DNA of 64,000 nt from Shewanella violacea DSS12 (GCF_000091325.1 NC_014012.1:124001-188000); one strand, 5' to 3'. Counted from the first letter of the stretch, positions 49,775 to 59,794 are shown. Made by a program: numbers and translations. Notes: generated by a model from the letters alone, not told the origin.

Positions 49775-51391
49775 CTAAGGGGTATAATAGGTCGCAGCTC
49801 CAGGTCCCACTGGCATCTCCAATACGAACACCCAGAGGAAGAAGAACAGTGTCCAACCGATAAAGAAGACGATGGAGTATGGCAGCATAGTAGCGATGAG
49901 TGTGCCTATGCCTAAGTTCTTCTTATATTGGGAAGCGACCGCAAGAATTAGACCGAAATAGCTCATCATGGGGGTGATCAAGTTAGTCACCGAATCCCCG
50001 ATCCTATAGGCCGCTTGTATGGTTTCCGGAGCATATCCTATCAGCATTAGCATGGGCACGAAGATAGGTGCCGTAACTGCCCATTGGGCCGAAGCGCTGC
50101 CTAACATCAGGTTGATGACACCACACATCATGATGAACAGAAGGAATACCAAGGGGCCGGTCAGACCTATGGCACTGAGTGCATCGGCGCCTGAAACGGC
50201 CAGCACTGCACCTAAGTTAGTCCATTTGAAGAAGGCGACAAACTGCGAGGCGAAGAAAACCAGCACTATGTACATGCCCATAGAACTCATGCTGTGAGAC
50301 ATGGCATCTATGACATCTTTATCACGCTTCATGGTACCGACGACTTTGCCGTACACCATACCTGGAATGGCGAAACAGATAAATATGAAGGCAACGATAC
50401 CCTTAAGGAAGGGGGAGCCTGCCACTAAACCAGTTTCTGGATTTCTCAGTGGTGCACCTTCCGGAACTATGGTGAGTGCCAGTAATGCTGAAAGTATAAG
50501 TATGGCGATCCCAGCGGCTTTGAGGCCGCGCTTCTCTAATGCGCTGACTGAGTCCATTTTCTGATGACTTAAGTCGACAGCGGCTTCACTGGCATCATAT
50601 TTACCTAGTTTTGGCTCGACAATCTTCTCGGTGACCAGTGCACCTAAGATGGTAATAAGAAAGGTAGAGATGAACATGAAATACCAGTTGGATTCTGGCC
50701 CAACCGTGTATAAAGGATCTATCATCTGAGCCGCAGCTTCTGTGATACCTGAGAGTAGCGGATCGACTGTGCCTAAGAGTAAGTTGGCACTATAACCACC
50801 AGATACACCAGCGAAGGCTGCTGCCAGACCTGCAAGCGGGTGACGACCCAAGGAGTGGAATATCATCGCCGCCATAGGAATGAGTACCACGTAACCTAGC
50901 TCGGAAGCGGTATTCGATATGATACCAGCGAAGACTATGGTCAAGGTGACCAGGCGCTTAGAGGTGCCTATTACCAGTGAACGCATTGCCGCAGAAAGCA
51001 TGCCGGAACGCTCAGCAATTCCCACACCTAATAGAGCCACCAGTACTGTGCCCAGTGGAGTAAAACCGGTGAAGTTAGTCACCAGGTTCGAGACTATCAT
51101 TCTCAAACCTTCGGCGTTCATCAGGCTGACAACATGAATGAGGCCGTCTTCACTGCGTCCCGAAGAGCCTAGTGGGCGAGGGTCGGTAATTGATAGCTCG
51201 AAGTAACCTGCGATGCCGCTGATAACGATGACGGCCATACAGAACATGGCGAACAGTGTGATGGGATGAGGGAGTAGGTTACCTAATCGCTCGACAATAT
51301 TGAGAAAACGGACAAATGCGCCGCTATGTTCCTCAGATGATACCGCAGACTTAAGAGGCATATCTATGCTCTCATCTTTATTTAAACCCAT
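49775..51391 (-). CDS. AbgT-family transporter
   Basis: A 538-residue inner-membrane transporter of the AbgT family, with about 11-13 helices. E. coli AbgT imports p-aminobenzoyl-glutamate; other members export sulfonamides. Family marks are the N-terminal FLNIVERLGNLLPHPITLF stretch, an AGVSGGYSANLLLGTVDPLL hairpin region, and GSASAQWAVTAPIFVPMLM followed by ITPMMSYFG. An AAGG ribosome site precedes the ATG. An AraC-type regulator lies upstream on the same strand, 183 bp away. No abgAB aminohydrolase is present. Confidence 0.92.
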   Translation of the reverse strand: MGLNKDESIDMPLKSAVSSEEHSGAFVRFLNIVERLGNLLPHPITLFAMFCMAVIVISGIAGYFELSITDPRPLGSSGRSEDGLIHVVSLMNAEGLRMIVSNLVTNFTGFTPLGTVLVALLGVGIAERSGMLSAAMRSLVIGTSKRLVTLTIVFAGIISNTASELGYVVLIPMAAMIFHSLGRHPLAGLAAAFAGVSGGYSANLLLGTVDPLLSGITEAAAQMIDPLYTVGPESNWYFMFISTFLITILGALVTEKIVEPKLGKYDASEAAVDLSHQKMDSVSALEKRGLKAAGIAILILSALLALTIVPEGAPLRNPETGLVAGSPFLKGIVAFIFICFAIPGMVYGKVVGTMKRDKDVIDAMSHSMSSMGMYIVLVFFASQFVAFFKWTNLGAVLAVSGADALSAIGLTGPLVFLLFIMMCGVINLMLGSASAQWAVTAPIFVPMLMLIGYAPETIQAAYRIGDSVTNLITPMMSYFGLILAVASQYKKNLGIGTLIATMLPYSIVFFIGWTLFFFLWVFVLEMPVGPGAATYYTP

Positions 51392-51574
51392 ACCCTGTAT
51401 CCTTCAATGTTGGTCTCTATGGACCTTTTTGTCGCCATTGCCAGCTGGCTTTTTGGTTTTAAGACTCAATATTTCCGAGTCTGAAAACCATGATGGCTTA
51501 CTAGGTTTAAATGAAGCTTAAATGTTAGCTAAATATGTTTAATTACCTATTAGAGGAGGGGGACGGGAGAAGTA

Positions 51575-52771
51575 TTAATGCTTATGGGACTGTTTAAATT
51601 TGTGTGGGGTCATCTGGGTCCGGCGCTTGAACTCGGTATAGAAGGAAGATTTACTGTTATATCCGACCTCATAGGCGATATCTATGACACTCATTTCTCC
51701 CTCTAACAGTAGTCCTTTGGCGTCTTGTATCCGGTATTGGTTAATCAGGTCGAAATAGTTACCTTGGGTTTGCTGATTAATGATCTGGGATAGATGATGT
51801 GTACTTATTTGTAGCTGGCCGGCGAGCTTGCCAAGAGACAGTTTAGAGTCTTTATAGACCCCTTCATTCATAAGATGTACCAGATCTCTGATGACCTCTT
51901 CGGATTGATTAGAGGTCACGGAGGAGCGGTACTGTTTATTGACTGATATTGCTGTGACGGATATAGCAATATCGGTCACAGCATGACTCGTAGGTGCCGA
52001 ATCCAATGTACGGTCAAAGGCCTGGGAGCGTATCGAGTCCAGGGCTTGATGAGTCATAATTTTTTTGCCCAACACAGGTAGATAGTAAAAAATCATGCAG
52101 CTGATAGCTGTGATGATTATGACTATGCTGGATATCATCCAGGTGAATTTGTGCGGTAGGCGAAATAGGAAGAAACCAAATACGATGGCGAAGCTGATGC
52201 TGATGCCTATAAAGCCGACTTTTAGACGGTTTATCTCTCTGAGCACATCATTTTTCTTCTTGTTCATTTCAACATGTAATTCACGCCAACTTAGGTATAG
52301 GTACACAGAACCTAGTCCACTTATCAAGAGTAATCTACTGAAGCGTATCGGCATGAGGGACAGCTGCCAGGGGATAGGCTCATTGGTATATACAAGTGCA
52401 AAAAAGTGCTGTTTTGCGGCTTCGCCCAGTAGGTTGTAGGGCATCATCACGATTAAATAAACGCAAGGGACGAGTAAATGTTTGGCATTACGCCACTGGA
52501 ATTCATCGTTTAATCCCATGCTGGCTTTGAAATAGAGATAGAAAAAAATGGGCACTGAAACTGAGAGTGGACCGGATATCGATACGATATACAGGTAACT
52601 TGCGCCCTCTTCGAAAATAGCCAGCTCGATCATCAGGCTGAGCAGACCTATTAACATCATAGAAAAGCATAGCCTCGCCTTACTGTTTTGATGGGGCGTA
52701 GTCGCTACATACCCCATCATGAAGAAGGTCATTCCCACAGATATCAGCAATAAAATGGTCATTAACTGCAT
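51575..52771 (-). CDS. Membrane-embedded AraC-family transcriptional regulator
   Basis: In this 398-residue protein the first 235 residues form seven hydrophobic helices, and the C-terminal ~100 residues are an AraC/XylS DNA-binding domain: LSLGKLAGQLQIST ... LSQIINQ (HTH 1) and VIDIAYEVGYNSKSSFYTEFK (HTH 2). Such proteins sense a membrane or periplasmic cue and bind DNA from the membrane. It lies between abgT and the divergent acylase gene and is a natural candidate to control both. Confidence 0.88.
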   Translation of the reverse strand: MQLMTILLLISVGMTFFMMGYVATTPHQNSKARLCFSMMLIGLLSLMIELAIFEEGASYLYIVSISGPLSVSVPIFFYLYFKASMGLNDEFQWRNAKHLLVPCVYLIVMMPYNLLGEAAKQHFFALVYTNEPIPWQLSLMPIRFSRLLLISGLGSVYLYLSWRELHVEMNKKKNDVLREINRLKVGFIGISISFAIVFGFFLFRLPHKFTWMISSIVIIITAISCMIFYYLPVLGKKIMTHQALDSIRSQAFDRTLDSAPTSHAVTDIAISVTAISVNKQYRSSVTSNQSEEVIRDLVHLMNEGVYKDSKLSLGKLAGQLQISTHHLSQIINQQTQGNYFDLINQYRIQDAKGLLLEGEMSVIDIAYEVGYNSKSSFYTEFKRRTQMTPHKFKQSHKH

Positions 52772-53030
52772 GGCTTATATCGATCCTTGGCTCAAGCTAG
52801 CCCTTTCATCATGAAGGCTATGGCTACATCCGAAAATAACCAAATCCACCTTAATACTCAAACAATCGTTTAAATAATTGATAATTAGTAACAATAAAAA
52901 AGTCCGAACGGGTCGGGACGGTCGAGTTGTGCTGTATTAGTCAATAAAGTAACAAATGATTAGCAAATCATAAACTTGTTTTAGATAAATCATAGGGTGC
53001 TAGCTTGATTTAGAGTCGCACCGAAAGGGG
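52772..53030. promoter_or_regulatory. Divergent regulatory region, AraC-type gene / acylase gene
   Basis: The gap holds a GC-rich imperfect inverted repeat (TCCGAACGGGTCGGGA, about 52901-52916) in otherwise AT-rich DNA and a perfect one (ATGATT-AGCA-AATCAT, 52956-52971). Both are plausible operators for the adjacent AraC-type protein. Confidence 0.45.
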
Positions 53031-55424
53031 ATGAAATCTGTGATAAAAAATAATAAATACAAAACATACCTTACTCCAATTGCTGTGGCATTGACGCTGT
53101 CGCTTGCCGGTTGTAATGGCAGCGACAAGGACGCGAATGAAGCTGAAGTGCTGCCCAGTACCGTAAAAATAGAATATACCTCATTTGGTGTTCCGCACAT
53201 TACCGCATCAAATTATCGAGCATTGGGATATGGCCAAGCCTATGCTCACGCACAAGATAATATGTGTACCTTAGCCGAGCAGATTATCGAGGTTAGAGCT
53301 CAAAGGGCCATCACCTTCGGTGCAGGTGACTCGAATGCAAATGTGAACACAGATTTTGGTACCTTGGCCCTGAATATCTATAAGGATGCCGAGAATGCGG
53401 TAGCTGGCATGACACAAGAGCAGGCCGATTTACTGACAGGCTATGTGGAAGGTTTTAATCAGGCCGTATTAGATAAAGGCGGCGCACAGAATTATCCATC
53501 TCCTTGTCGAGGTGCCGACTGGGTGCCCGAGCTGAGTATTGTCGATCTCCATGCCTATCATTTAAAGCTGGCTATGTTTGCCAGTGGTGGCGCCTTGACG
53601 ACTCAAATTGCTACCGCCTCACCGGTACCATCGAGTAAAAGTTTACAGAAGATGCTCCAAGAAGTGGCCAGTAAGAACCAAGATCTGGGGAGTAACGGCT
53701 GGGCCCTTGGTCGGGATAAGACAGAATCCGGTAGCGGTATGTTACTTTCTAACCCTCATTTTCCTTGGGTGGGTAATCTTAGGTTCGTCGAAAACCACCT
53801 GCAAATCCCTGGTGAAATTAATGTTACCGGTGTCTCTTTCGTGGGTGTTCCAGGCGTGCTTATCGGCTTCAATGAAAACATAGCTTGGACTCATACGGTT
53901 TCTCAATCTAAGCGATTCACCACATACAAGCTGACACTGGACGCTGAAGATCCGACTCGTTATCTCTATGAAGGTGAATATCTTGATATGACCAGTCAGG
54001 AATTTACCGTCTCGGTGAAAAACGGTGATGGCACTAGCTCTGAGGTGCTCAAGACACTCTATTCATCCCATTATGGGCCTATGATCGGCTGGTATCCTGA
54101 TGGAACAGCAGTCAGCTATCGTGATGCTAACGCCAATAATGGCAACATGGTCAGCCAATGGTTGGCGATGGATCGTGCCAAGACTATCGAAGAGTTTGAA
54201 GCAGCATTCGAGACCTATCAGGGCATTCCCTGGGTGAATACCATGGCGACAGACGATAAGGGCAATGCCTTCTTTATCGATGGTTCGAGAGCGCCAAATC
54301 TGAATTCATTCGCCGCAATACTAGTGAAGGACTTCGTGAATAATGACCCTGTAGGTAAGGCCCTATGGCAAGGTGGCCGTGGTCAGCTGGTACTGGATGG
54401 CAGCATGTCACTATTCGAATGGGTAGATACCGGTAAGACGCCGATCCCGGGGGTAGTGCCTTTCGAGAGGGCTCCTAAGCTACTTCGCAGCGATTATGTA
54501 TTTAATGCTAATAGCAGTCATTGGTTAAATAACGTCGAGGAGCCATTGGAAGGTTATTCTATCGTTTATGGCCCCGAGCAGACGATTCGAAGCCCACGGA
54601 CGCGAATGAACGCGACCATGTTACAAGAGAAGTCGGCGCAAGGTATTTCCGGAGCAGATGGTAAGTTTAATCTGGAAGAACTAAAGCAAGTAGTGATGAG
54701 CCAACGAGGCCAGCTGTCTGAGATGATCAAAGATCAGTTAGTTGACCGTTGTACCGGAGTCGGCAATATCACTCTCGATAGTCAGGATGTCGTTGATATA
54801 ACAGCTGCCTGTGAAGTGCTTGCGAATTGGGATGGTTTATATACCAATACCAGCCAGGGCGCTCATCTATTCAGAGAGTTTTTGAAGGTGTTTGATGTGG
54901 GTGGCGAGCAAGTGCTGAGTGATAGCTTGTTCGAGCTAGCATTCGACGTTAAAAAACCAGTTTCGACCCCGTCGCAACTGGCTAAGCATACAGGTTCGGT
55001 AACCAGTGATCCTGTGCTGCAAGCCTTAGCTAGCACAGTCCAGCATCTCGCCAGTGTAAATATTCCATTGGCGGCGCCGCTAGGGGCTCTTCAGTATCAT
55101 ATGAAGAATGACGAGAAACTAGCCATTCCTGGCGGAGGCACAATAGATGGTGTGTTTAATATCAATACCGGCGGCAGTGCCAAGGTTAAAAGCTATGGCT
55201 ATCCTGTCTTTCATGGTGCGAGTTGGCTGATGGCATTGGAATTTACCGCCGATGGCCCTAAGGCTGATGCGTTTTTAACCTATGGTCAGTCTCATGATCC
55301 AGAGTCGGAGCATTTCGCCGACCAGACGCGTTTGTTTTCTAAGGGCGAGTGGCGTCCAGTGCTCTTCACCGAACAGCAAATTAAGGATGACTTAGTCGAG
55401 ACCATAGAATTAACCTTGAAATAG
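53031..55424 (+). CDS. Penicillin acylase-family (Ntn hydrolase) lipoprotein
   Basis: A 797-residue secreted amidase. A lipobox (LSLAGC) follows the N-terminal hydrophobic segment. The proenzyme should cleave itself before Ser221 in GSNGWALG, giving an alpha subunit and a beta subunit whose N-terminal serine is the nucleophile; a YGQAYAHAQDNMC alpha motif and SNPHFPW fit the aculeacin/AHL-acylase branch. It may hydrolyse acyl amides, possibly acyl-homoserine lactones. AAGGGG touches the ATG with no spacer, but sits 9-10 bases before an in-frame GTG at 53040, so GTG may be the true start. Confidence 0.88.
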   Translation: MKSVIKNNKYKTYLTPIAVALTLSLAGCNGSDKDANEAEVLPSTVKIEYTSFGVPHITASNYRALGYGQAYAHAQDNMCTLAEQIIEVRAQRAITFGAGDSNANVNTDFGTLALNIYKDAENAVAGMTQEQADLLTGYVEGFNQAVLDKGGAQNYPSPCRGADWVPELSIVDLHAYHLKLAMFASGGALTTQIATASPVPSSKSLQKMLQEVASKNQDLGSNGWALGRDKTESGSGMLLSNPHFPWVGNLRFVENHLQIPGEINVTGVSFVGVPGVLIGFNENIAWTHTVSQSKRFTTYKLTLDAEDPTRYLYEGEYLDMTSQEFTVSVKNGDGTSSEVLKTLYSSHYGPMIGWYPDGTAVSYRDANANNGNMVSQWLAMDRAKTIEEFEAAFETYQGIPWVNTMATDDKGNAFFIDGSRAPNLNSFAAILVKDFVNNDPVGKALWQGGRGQLVLDGSMSLFEWVDTGKTPIPGVVPFERAPKLLRSDYVFNANSSHWLNNVEEPLEGYSIVYGPEQTIRSPRTRMNATMLQEKSAQGISGADGKFNLEELKQVVMSQRGQLSEMIKDQLVDRCTGVGNITLDSQDVVDITAACEVLANWDGLYTNTSQGAHLFREFLKVFDVGGEQVLSDSLFELAFDVKKPVSTPSQLAKHTGSVTSDPVLQALASTVQHLASVNIPLAAPLGALQYHMKNDEKLAIPGGGTIDGVFNINTGGSAKVKSYGYPVFHGASWLMALEFTADGPKADAFLTYGQSHDPESEHFADQTRLFSKGEWRPVLFTEQQIKDDLVETIELTLK

Positions 55425-55438
55425 AGCTAATTCCAGGT

Positions 55439-55465
55439 AAAAAAATGGACCCAAGGATGGGTCCA
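55439..55465 (-). terminator. Intrinsic terminator oriented leftward, without an evident gene
   Basis: TGGACCCA / TGGGTCCA stem (8 bp, loop AGGA) with seven A to its left, i.e. a U7 tail on the minus strand. Read rightward from the acylase gene there is no T tract. The nearest minus-strand gene is 2.8 kb to the right. Confidence 0.75.
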
Positions 55466-55979
55466 AAAGGGATATTCTACTTGTGTCCGCACTAACCATT
55501 TAAAGTCAGAGAAGTAATACTCAGTTCAAACATGTAGGGCCATGCTCTCGCTGTTTACTTGATGGCTAATATAGCAAGCTGCAGCTGTACAGATACTGAA
55601 TGATAAATTCAGCAGATTCATAAAATTACAGAAAAATTAACAGGCTAATGGCTTCAATTCCTTGTTAACTACTAATCGACTCACGCTATCTACTATCTTC
55701 TCAGCATGAATTCTGAACCATAATTTAGAGGCAATAGTTGATATGTTTAAGTGAATACCCCTCATTTTCTTGGCTATTTTTATCATTTTCAACAGATTCT
55801 CATCTCAATAGTCTCAATATTTGTCTATCGTCGGTAAATGCTAGCCTTAGCGAGTGTTTATGGACGTTAGTTTCTTATAAATCTTAGGTTTATCACCTAG
55901 TTTAATGAACGCCTGGTTAATTTTTACCGCAAGTCGGCTTGTATTTTTATCAATTAAATTAATGGTTTTGGTTGTGTTT

Positions 55980-55995
55980 TGTGACCGGTGTCACA
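55980..55995. promoter_or_regulatory. CRP-like binding site
   Basis: TGTGACCGGTGTCACA has the exact TGTGA-N6-TCACA half-site arrangement of CRP. It lies about 250 bp before lemA, far for direct class I/II control of that gene unless the leader is long. Confidence 0.6.
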
Positions 55996-56245
55996 CTTTT
56001 CATCTCTTTATTGGTCTTTGTCGGTGCTTGAGCAGACATCTTAGGGTTTTACTAGGTTTAGTCGATTGAAAGCACGATGAATAGGTGAGGTTTTCTTAAA
56101 TTAGTGCATTTAGCACCCTATTTCTCTGGGTTAATCGTGTATATAAATGTATGGAAATAGCTTAAAAAATAAGTAAGAGTAGAGGGTTAAAGCTTCATAA
56201 AAAAGCTGAGCAAATAGTCGAAAAAAAGAAAAATAAGGACATGAG

Positions 56246-56815
56246 ATGGAAGGATTGCTGTTAGGTTTGGGATTGGTCGTGATTATCGCCTACCTTTGGT
56301 ATGTCAGCCTGGTGAAAAAACGCAATGCGGGTCGTGAAGCCTTGTCAGGTATAGATGTGCAGATTAATAAGCGTTCTAACCTAGTACCGAATATATTGAA
56401 AATAGCTCAAACATTCATGGACCACGAGAAGGCCTTGTTGACCGATATCACCGAATTGAGGGCGCAGGTGAGCAAATCCTATGATGCCAATGATATTGCC
56501 GATATTGGTGAGCATCTTGCCGTTGCCGAGCAGCTTAATAACAAGATGGGCCAGCTTATGGGCAAGGTTGAAGCATACCCTGAGCTTAAGTCTGACAATA
56601 CCATGCTAGAGGCGATGCAAACTTATAACGAAATCGAGGTTCATCTCTCGGCCGCACGTCGTTTCTATAACGCTGCAGTCACCGAGCTTAATCATGCGGT
56701 TGAGATATTCCCTGGTTCTATCTTAGCTTCCATGGCTAATATCAAGATTATGCCTTTCTACGAAGCCGATGATGCCGCGAAAGCGTCTATCGATGCGGCT
56801 GATTTTATCAAGTAA
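56246..56815 (+). CDS. LemA-family protein
   Basis: A 189-residue LemA-family protein: one N-terminal membrane helix (residues 3-18) followed by an antiparallel helical bundle that begins with NAGREALSGIDVQINKRSNLVPN, then NEIEVHLSAARRFYNAAV near residue 130. Family members are often anchored outside-in and associate with envelope stress proteases; the function is unproven. An AAGGA ribosome site precedes the ATG. No htpX or TPM-domain partner lies beside it, although this is a common pairing. Confidence 0.9.
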   Translation: MEGLLLGLGLVVIIAYLWYVSLVKKRNAGREALSGIDVQINKRSNLVPNILKIAQTFMDHEKALLTDITELRAQVSKSYDANDIADIGEHLAVAEQLNNKMGQLMGKVEAYPELKSDNTMLEAMQTYNEIEVHLSAARRFYNAAVTELNHAVEIFPGSILASMANIKIMPFYEADDAAKASIDAADFIK

Positions 56816-56997
56816 TCTGATGTCGCAGCCTCTTGAGCCGCATACCTTTGCGGCAAACTAGTTTAATAGTAACTGAATATAGTCAGTTGCTATTTTGCGG
56901 CCTGCTTAGAATATGAGTTCAGCCAAATAAATAAAGTGATGCAACAAGTTTTTGCTATGATTGGAGTACTTAAATTCCATGAGTACACAGGACCTAG

Positions 56998-58032
56998 ATG
57001 ATTAAATGGCACGGAGACTCATTTGAAGCACAGCAGGGACGGCTGTATTTGATAACATTTACCATCTTGAGTCTCATCATCAGTATCTTGCTGTCCGTGA
57101 GCCCTGCTCTGGCAGGAGATAAGATAAAATCAGACCCACAATCTGAGTCCAGGTCGCAGCCAGAGAGGAAGCCTCACTATAAGGCTAGCTACTCAGAAAC
57201 TGGGCTGGTCGTGACTCAGCAAGCCAGCACGGCTACTCATTTTTCTGACTCGACAGATGTATCCGCTAATAATAATGGAGTTAGTGGTACACAGGGCTCG
57301 GGAAAGTGGATAAAAAGTGCTAACTCGACCAGTGCTGTAATGTCGACAGCAGTTAAAAGCAATAAGCCCCATATGCTGGATAACAACAGCCTAATTCAAG
57401 CTCCTAGCACGCCTATACCTAGCTATTTACAGCCAAGCACTTCGAAGTCTGAAATCTTATCCACTGGCATATCCACCAATATTAGCCAGCAAATTAAGGT
57501 CTATCAGTATAAGCAAACTAATGGTGTGATGGTTTTTTCAGATCATGCACCGGGTGCCGATGAGTATCAGGTTCTGCTCTATGATTGTTACGCCTGCGGT
57601 CCAGATTCAGATCTAGATTGGCGCAGGATGCCGCTATTTTCCCATGACTATGATGACTTGATCGGCCTAGCGGCCAAGAGGTATAAGCTGGATCCAGCCT
57701 TGATCCGCGCTGTGATCCATGCCGAATCTGCCTTCAATGTATTTGCTCTGTCGCGCTCGGGAGCCATGGGCTTGATGCAGTTGATGCCGGAAACGGCCAA
57801 GGAGCTGGGTGTTAGTAATGCTTTTCGACCGGATCAGAACATAGATGGGGGGGCCAGATATCTGGCTCAGATGCTAAAGCGTTTCGATGGTGATTTAGAG
57901 CTTGCATGTGCCGCCTACAATGCTGGCCCTACCACAGTGGCTCAGTATAATGGTATTCCACCGTACCCCGAAACACAGGCTTACGTAAAACGAGTCAAAA
58001 TCCTATTACAACGTTATCGTAAACTAGGTTAA
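56998..58032 (+). CDS. Lytic transglycosylase (SLT domain) with DUF4124
   Basis: A 344-residue secreted murein-cleaving enzyme. It has a signal peptide (ending SPALA), a long low-complexity Ser/Thr/Asn linker (about 45-160), a DUF4124-like segment ([15 protein letters not shown] pattern near 166-185) with a C-x-x-C, and a C-terminal SLT domain from about residue 220. Catalytic Glu is E243 (HAESAF), with [16 protein letters not shown] and YVKRV blocks intact. Its 3' end is repeated twice more downstream. Confidence 0.9.
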   Translation: MIKWHGDSFEAQQGRLYLITFTILSLIISILLSVSPALAGDKIKSDPQSESRSQPERKPHYKASYSETGLVVTQQASTATHFSDSTDVSANNNGVSGTQGSGKWIKSANSTSAVMSTAVKSNKPHMLDNNSLIQAPSTPIPSYLQPSTSKSEILSTGISTNISQQIKVYQYKQTNGVMVFSDHAPGADEYQVLLYDCYACGPDSDLDWRRMPLFSHDYDDLIGLAAKRYKLDPALIRAVIHAESAFNVFALSRSGAMGLMQLMPETAKELGVSNAFRPDQNIDGGARYLAQMLKRFDGDLELACAAYNAGPTTVAQYNGIPPYPETQAYVKRVKILLQRYRKLG

Positions 58033-58277
58033 ATCAAATCAAATCAAATCAAATTAAAGCAAGCTAAGAACGGCATCCCACACTCTCTACCCGGTCGAAA
58101 CTCAGGCTTACGAAAAACGAGTCAAAATCCTATTACAAGGATATCGTAAGCTAGGTTAAGCCCCATAGGTTTGGCTAAAGGCAAGCTAGCAAGGGTATTC
58201 CACGCTCTTTACCCGGCGGAGACCCAGGTCTAGGTAAGCGAGTTAAAATCCTATAACAAGGATATCGTAAATCCTAG
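57952..58277 (+). repeat. Tandem triplication of the lytic transglycosylase 3' end
   Basis: The last ~80 bp of the gene plus its spacer reappear twice after the stop codon, at about 58072-58192 and 58193-58277, with periods near 127 and 121 bp. The word CGAGTCAAAATCCTATTACA is at 57991 and 58118, and in mutated form at 58239; even the stop and an AGCAAGCTA spacer word recur. Copies 2 and 3 are more like each other (TACCCGG, CAAGGATATCG) than like the gene. Copy 3 runs into the end of the convergent MATE gene. Confidence 0.92.
58031..58055. repeat. 5-bp tandem repeat (AAATC)n
   Basis: Four perfect copies and one variant of AAATC begin at the stop codon of the lytic transglycosylase, between the first two 3'-end copies. 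Confidence 0.85.
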
Positions 58278-59713
58278 AACCTGGACTCTAGGAACTGATT
58301 AACCTTGCGATCCTTATCTGTTTTCAAATAGTGCCAAACCATAGGCGCGACTATGATAAACATCAGCACATTAGAGATAGGCATGGCGAGCCATACACCT
58401 TTGACACCGAGCCAAGGTGGCAAGAAGTAAAGGAAGGGAAGTTGGATTAACATATTACCTATGGATATTCCTAGCGCCTTCTTTCCCTGATTTACAGCCA
58501 TGAAAAACATGATAGCTAACACCAGATAGCCATCGAGAAACATGGCAAACAAGTGTAGCCGTATGCCAGATGTGGCTTCCTGTATCAAGCTGGTATCCTC
58601 TGCGTTAAAGAGTCCGATGATGGTACTCGGGAACAGATTCAAGACGAGTAACCAGGCTATTCCCGCTGTGATGGTGACCTTAGTCGCTAGGACTAGCACC
58701 TTCTTAATGTTCTCCGTTTGCTTGGCACCGAAGAAATAACTCACCGGTGGTTGCATCCCTTCCCCTAATCCCTCGGCAACAAAGTAATAGAGCACCATCA
58801 GGTAGCCGACAATGGCAAAAGCGCCTACGGTTACTGGTGAGCCGTATTCCATAAATAGGCGGTTATGCAGTGCGAATACGAAGCTGGTGTAGAGGTACAT
58901 GACAAAACTCGATGAGCCTAAGAGTAATATCTGTCTGGCTAATTTTATATCAAAGCGTATGTTTGCAAAATTAAGCGTTAAGTTACTGATTTTCATCTTG
59001 GTAAAAGATGATAGGAAATAGATGACTCCGCAACTTGCTACGGCTATCTGGGCTGAAACTGTCGCAATTGCTGCACCATGAAGCGCCATGTTCAGCTGCA
59101 CGATAAAAATATAATCCAGCAAAATATTGAGGCATGCTCCCATGACCATCAGGCCAGTGGCCAGGTTTGGGCTCTCATCGTTGCGAATTAAGATAGGGAT
59201 CGCCGAGGCCAGTATGGTAAAGGTGACACTCCAGCTAAAGGGAGCTATGTATTGTTGGGCCAGTATTAAGGTGTTACCAGTTCCGCCTTGTGCCAGTAAC
59301 AGGCTAGTTCCGCTCATAAACAACACCAGCGAGCCTAACAGGCCGAAACCTATGATGAGGACTGCTGCGGTGGCTAAGGTATGGTTTGTCTTGAGTGATT
59401 GAGCGAGTGTCTCCTCGCCAGTACCTGTGCTGGCTGAGCCTTGTTCTTGCCCTCGGTTGATTGATAATAAGCTACCGGATCCCATGCCGATCATCAGGCC
59501 TATGCCGGCAAAGATATAGATGATTGGCCAGGCCATATTGATGCCGGCTAAGCCTTCATAACCCAGGTATTGACCGATAAAAATACCATCGACAATCTGA
59601 TAGAAGCCGTTAACCAGCATGGCTGCTACCGACGGAATAGCATAACGCCAGAAGGTGCGGTTAATGCTCTGCTTCGAAGAGCCGGATATTGATTGGGTCG
59701 CGTTGGCCTGCAT
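58274..59713 (-). CDS. MATE-family multidrug efflux transporter
   Basis: A 479-residue inner-membrane antiporter of the MATE family with two six-helix halves. It begins FWRYAIPSVAAMLVNGFYQIVDGIFIG, the usual first-helix pattern, and the second half restarts near residue 250 (ILLLGSSSFVMYLYTS). It exports cationic drugs or metabolites with Na+ or H+ in exchange; the substrate is unknown. A divergent LysR gene and a shared inverted repeat at 59795 suggest local control. Confidence 0.92.
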   Translation of the reverse strand: MQANATQSISGSSKQSINRTFWRYAIPSVAAMLVNGFYQIVDGIFIGQYLGYEGLAGINMAWPIIYIFAGIGLMIGMGSGSLLSINRGQEQGSASTGTGEETLAQSLKTNHTLATAAVLIIGFGLLGSLVLFMSGTSLLLAQGGTGNTLILAQQYIAPFSWSVTFTILASAIPILIRNDESPNLATGLMVMGACLNILLDYIFIVQLNMALHGAAIATVSAQIAVASCGVIYFLSSFTKMKISNLTLNFANIRFDIKLARQILLLGSSSFVMYLYTSFVFALHNRLFMEYGSPVTVGAFAIVGYLMVLYYFVAEGLGEGMQPPVSYFFGAKQTENIKKVLVLATKVTITAGIAWLLVLNLFPSTIIGLFNAEDTSLIQEATSGIRLHLFAMFLDGYLVLAIMFFMAVNQGKKALGISIGNMLIQLPFLYFLPPWLGVKGVWLAMPISNVLMFIIVAPMVWHYLKTDKDRKVNQFLESRF

Positions 59714-59794
59714 AGATCACTTCTGTATATTAAGTATGGAATCTGGATGTGGTATTAGCTTATCCTTAAATTTCGGATTGATTAAGTTAGTTTG

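Larger units (their letters stand above)
55425..56245. other. Long intergenic region upstream of lemA
   Basis: About 820 bp without a supportable reading frame. It contains the minus-oriented terminator at 55439-55465 and a CRP-like site at 55980-55995, both listed separately. The last 150 bp before lemA is purine-rich. Confidence 0.4.
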
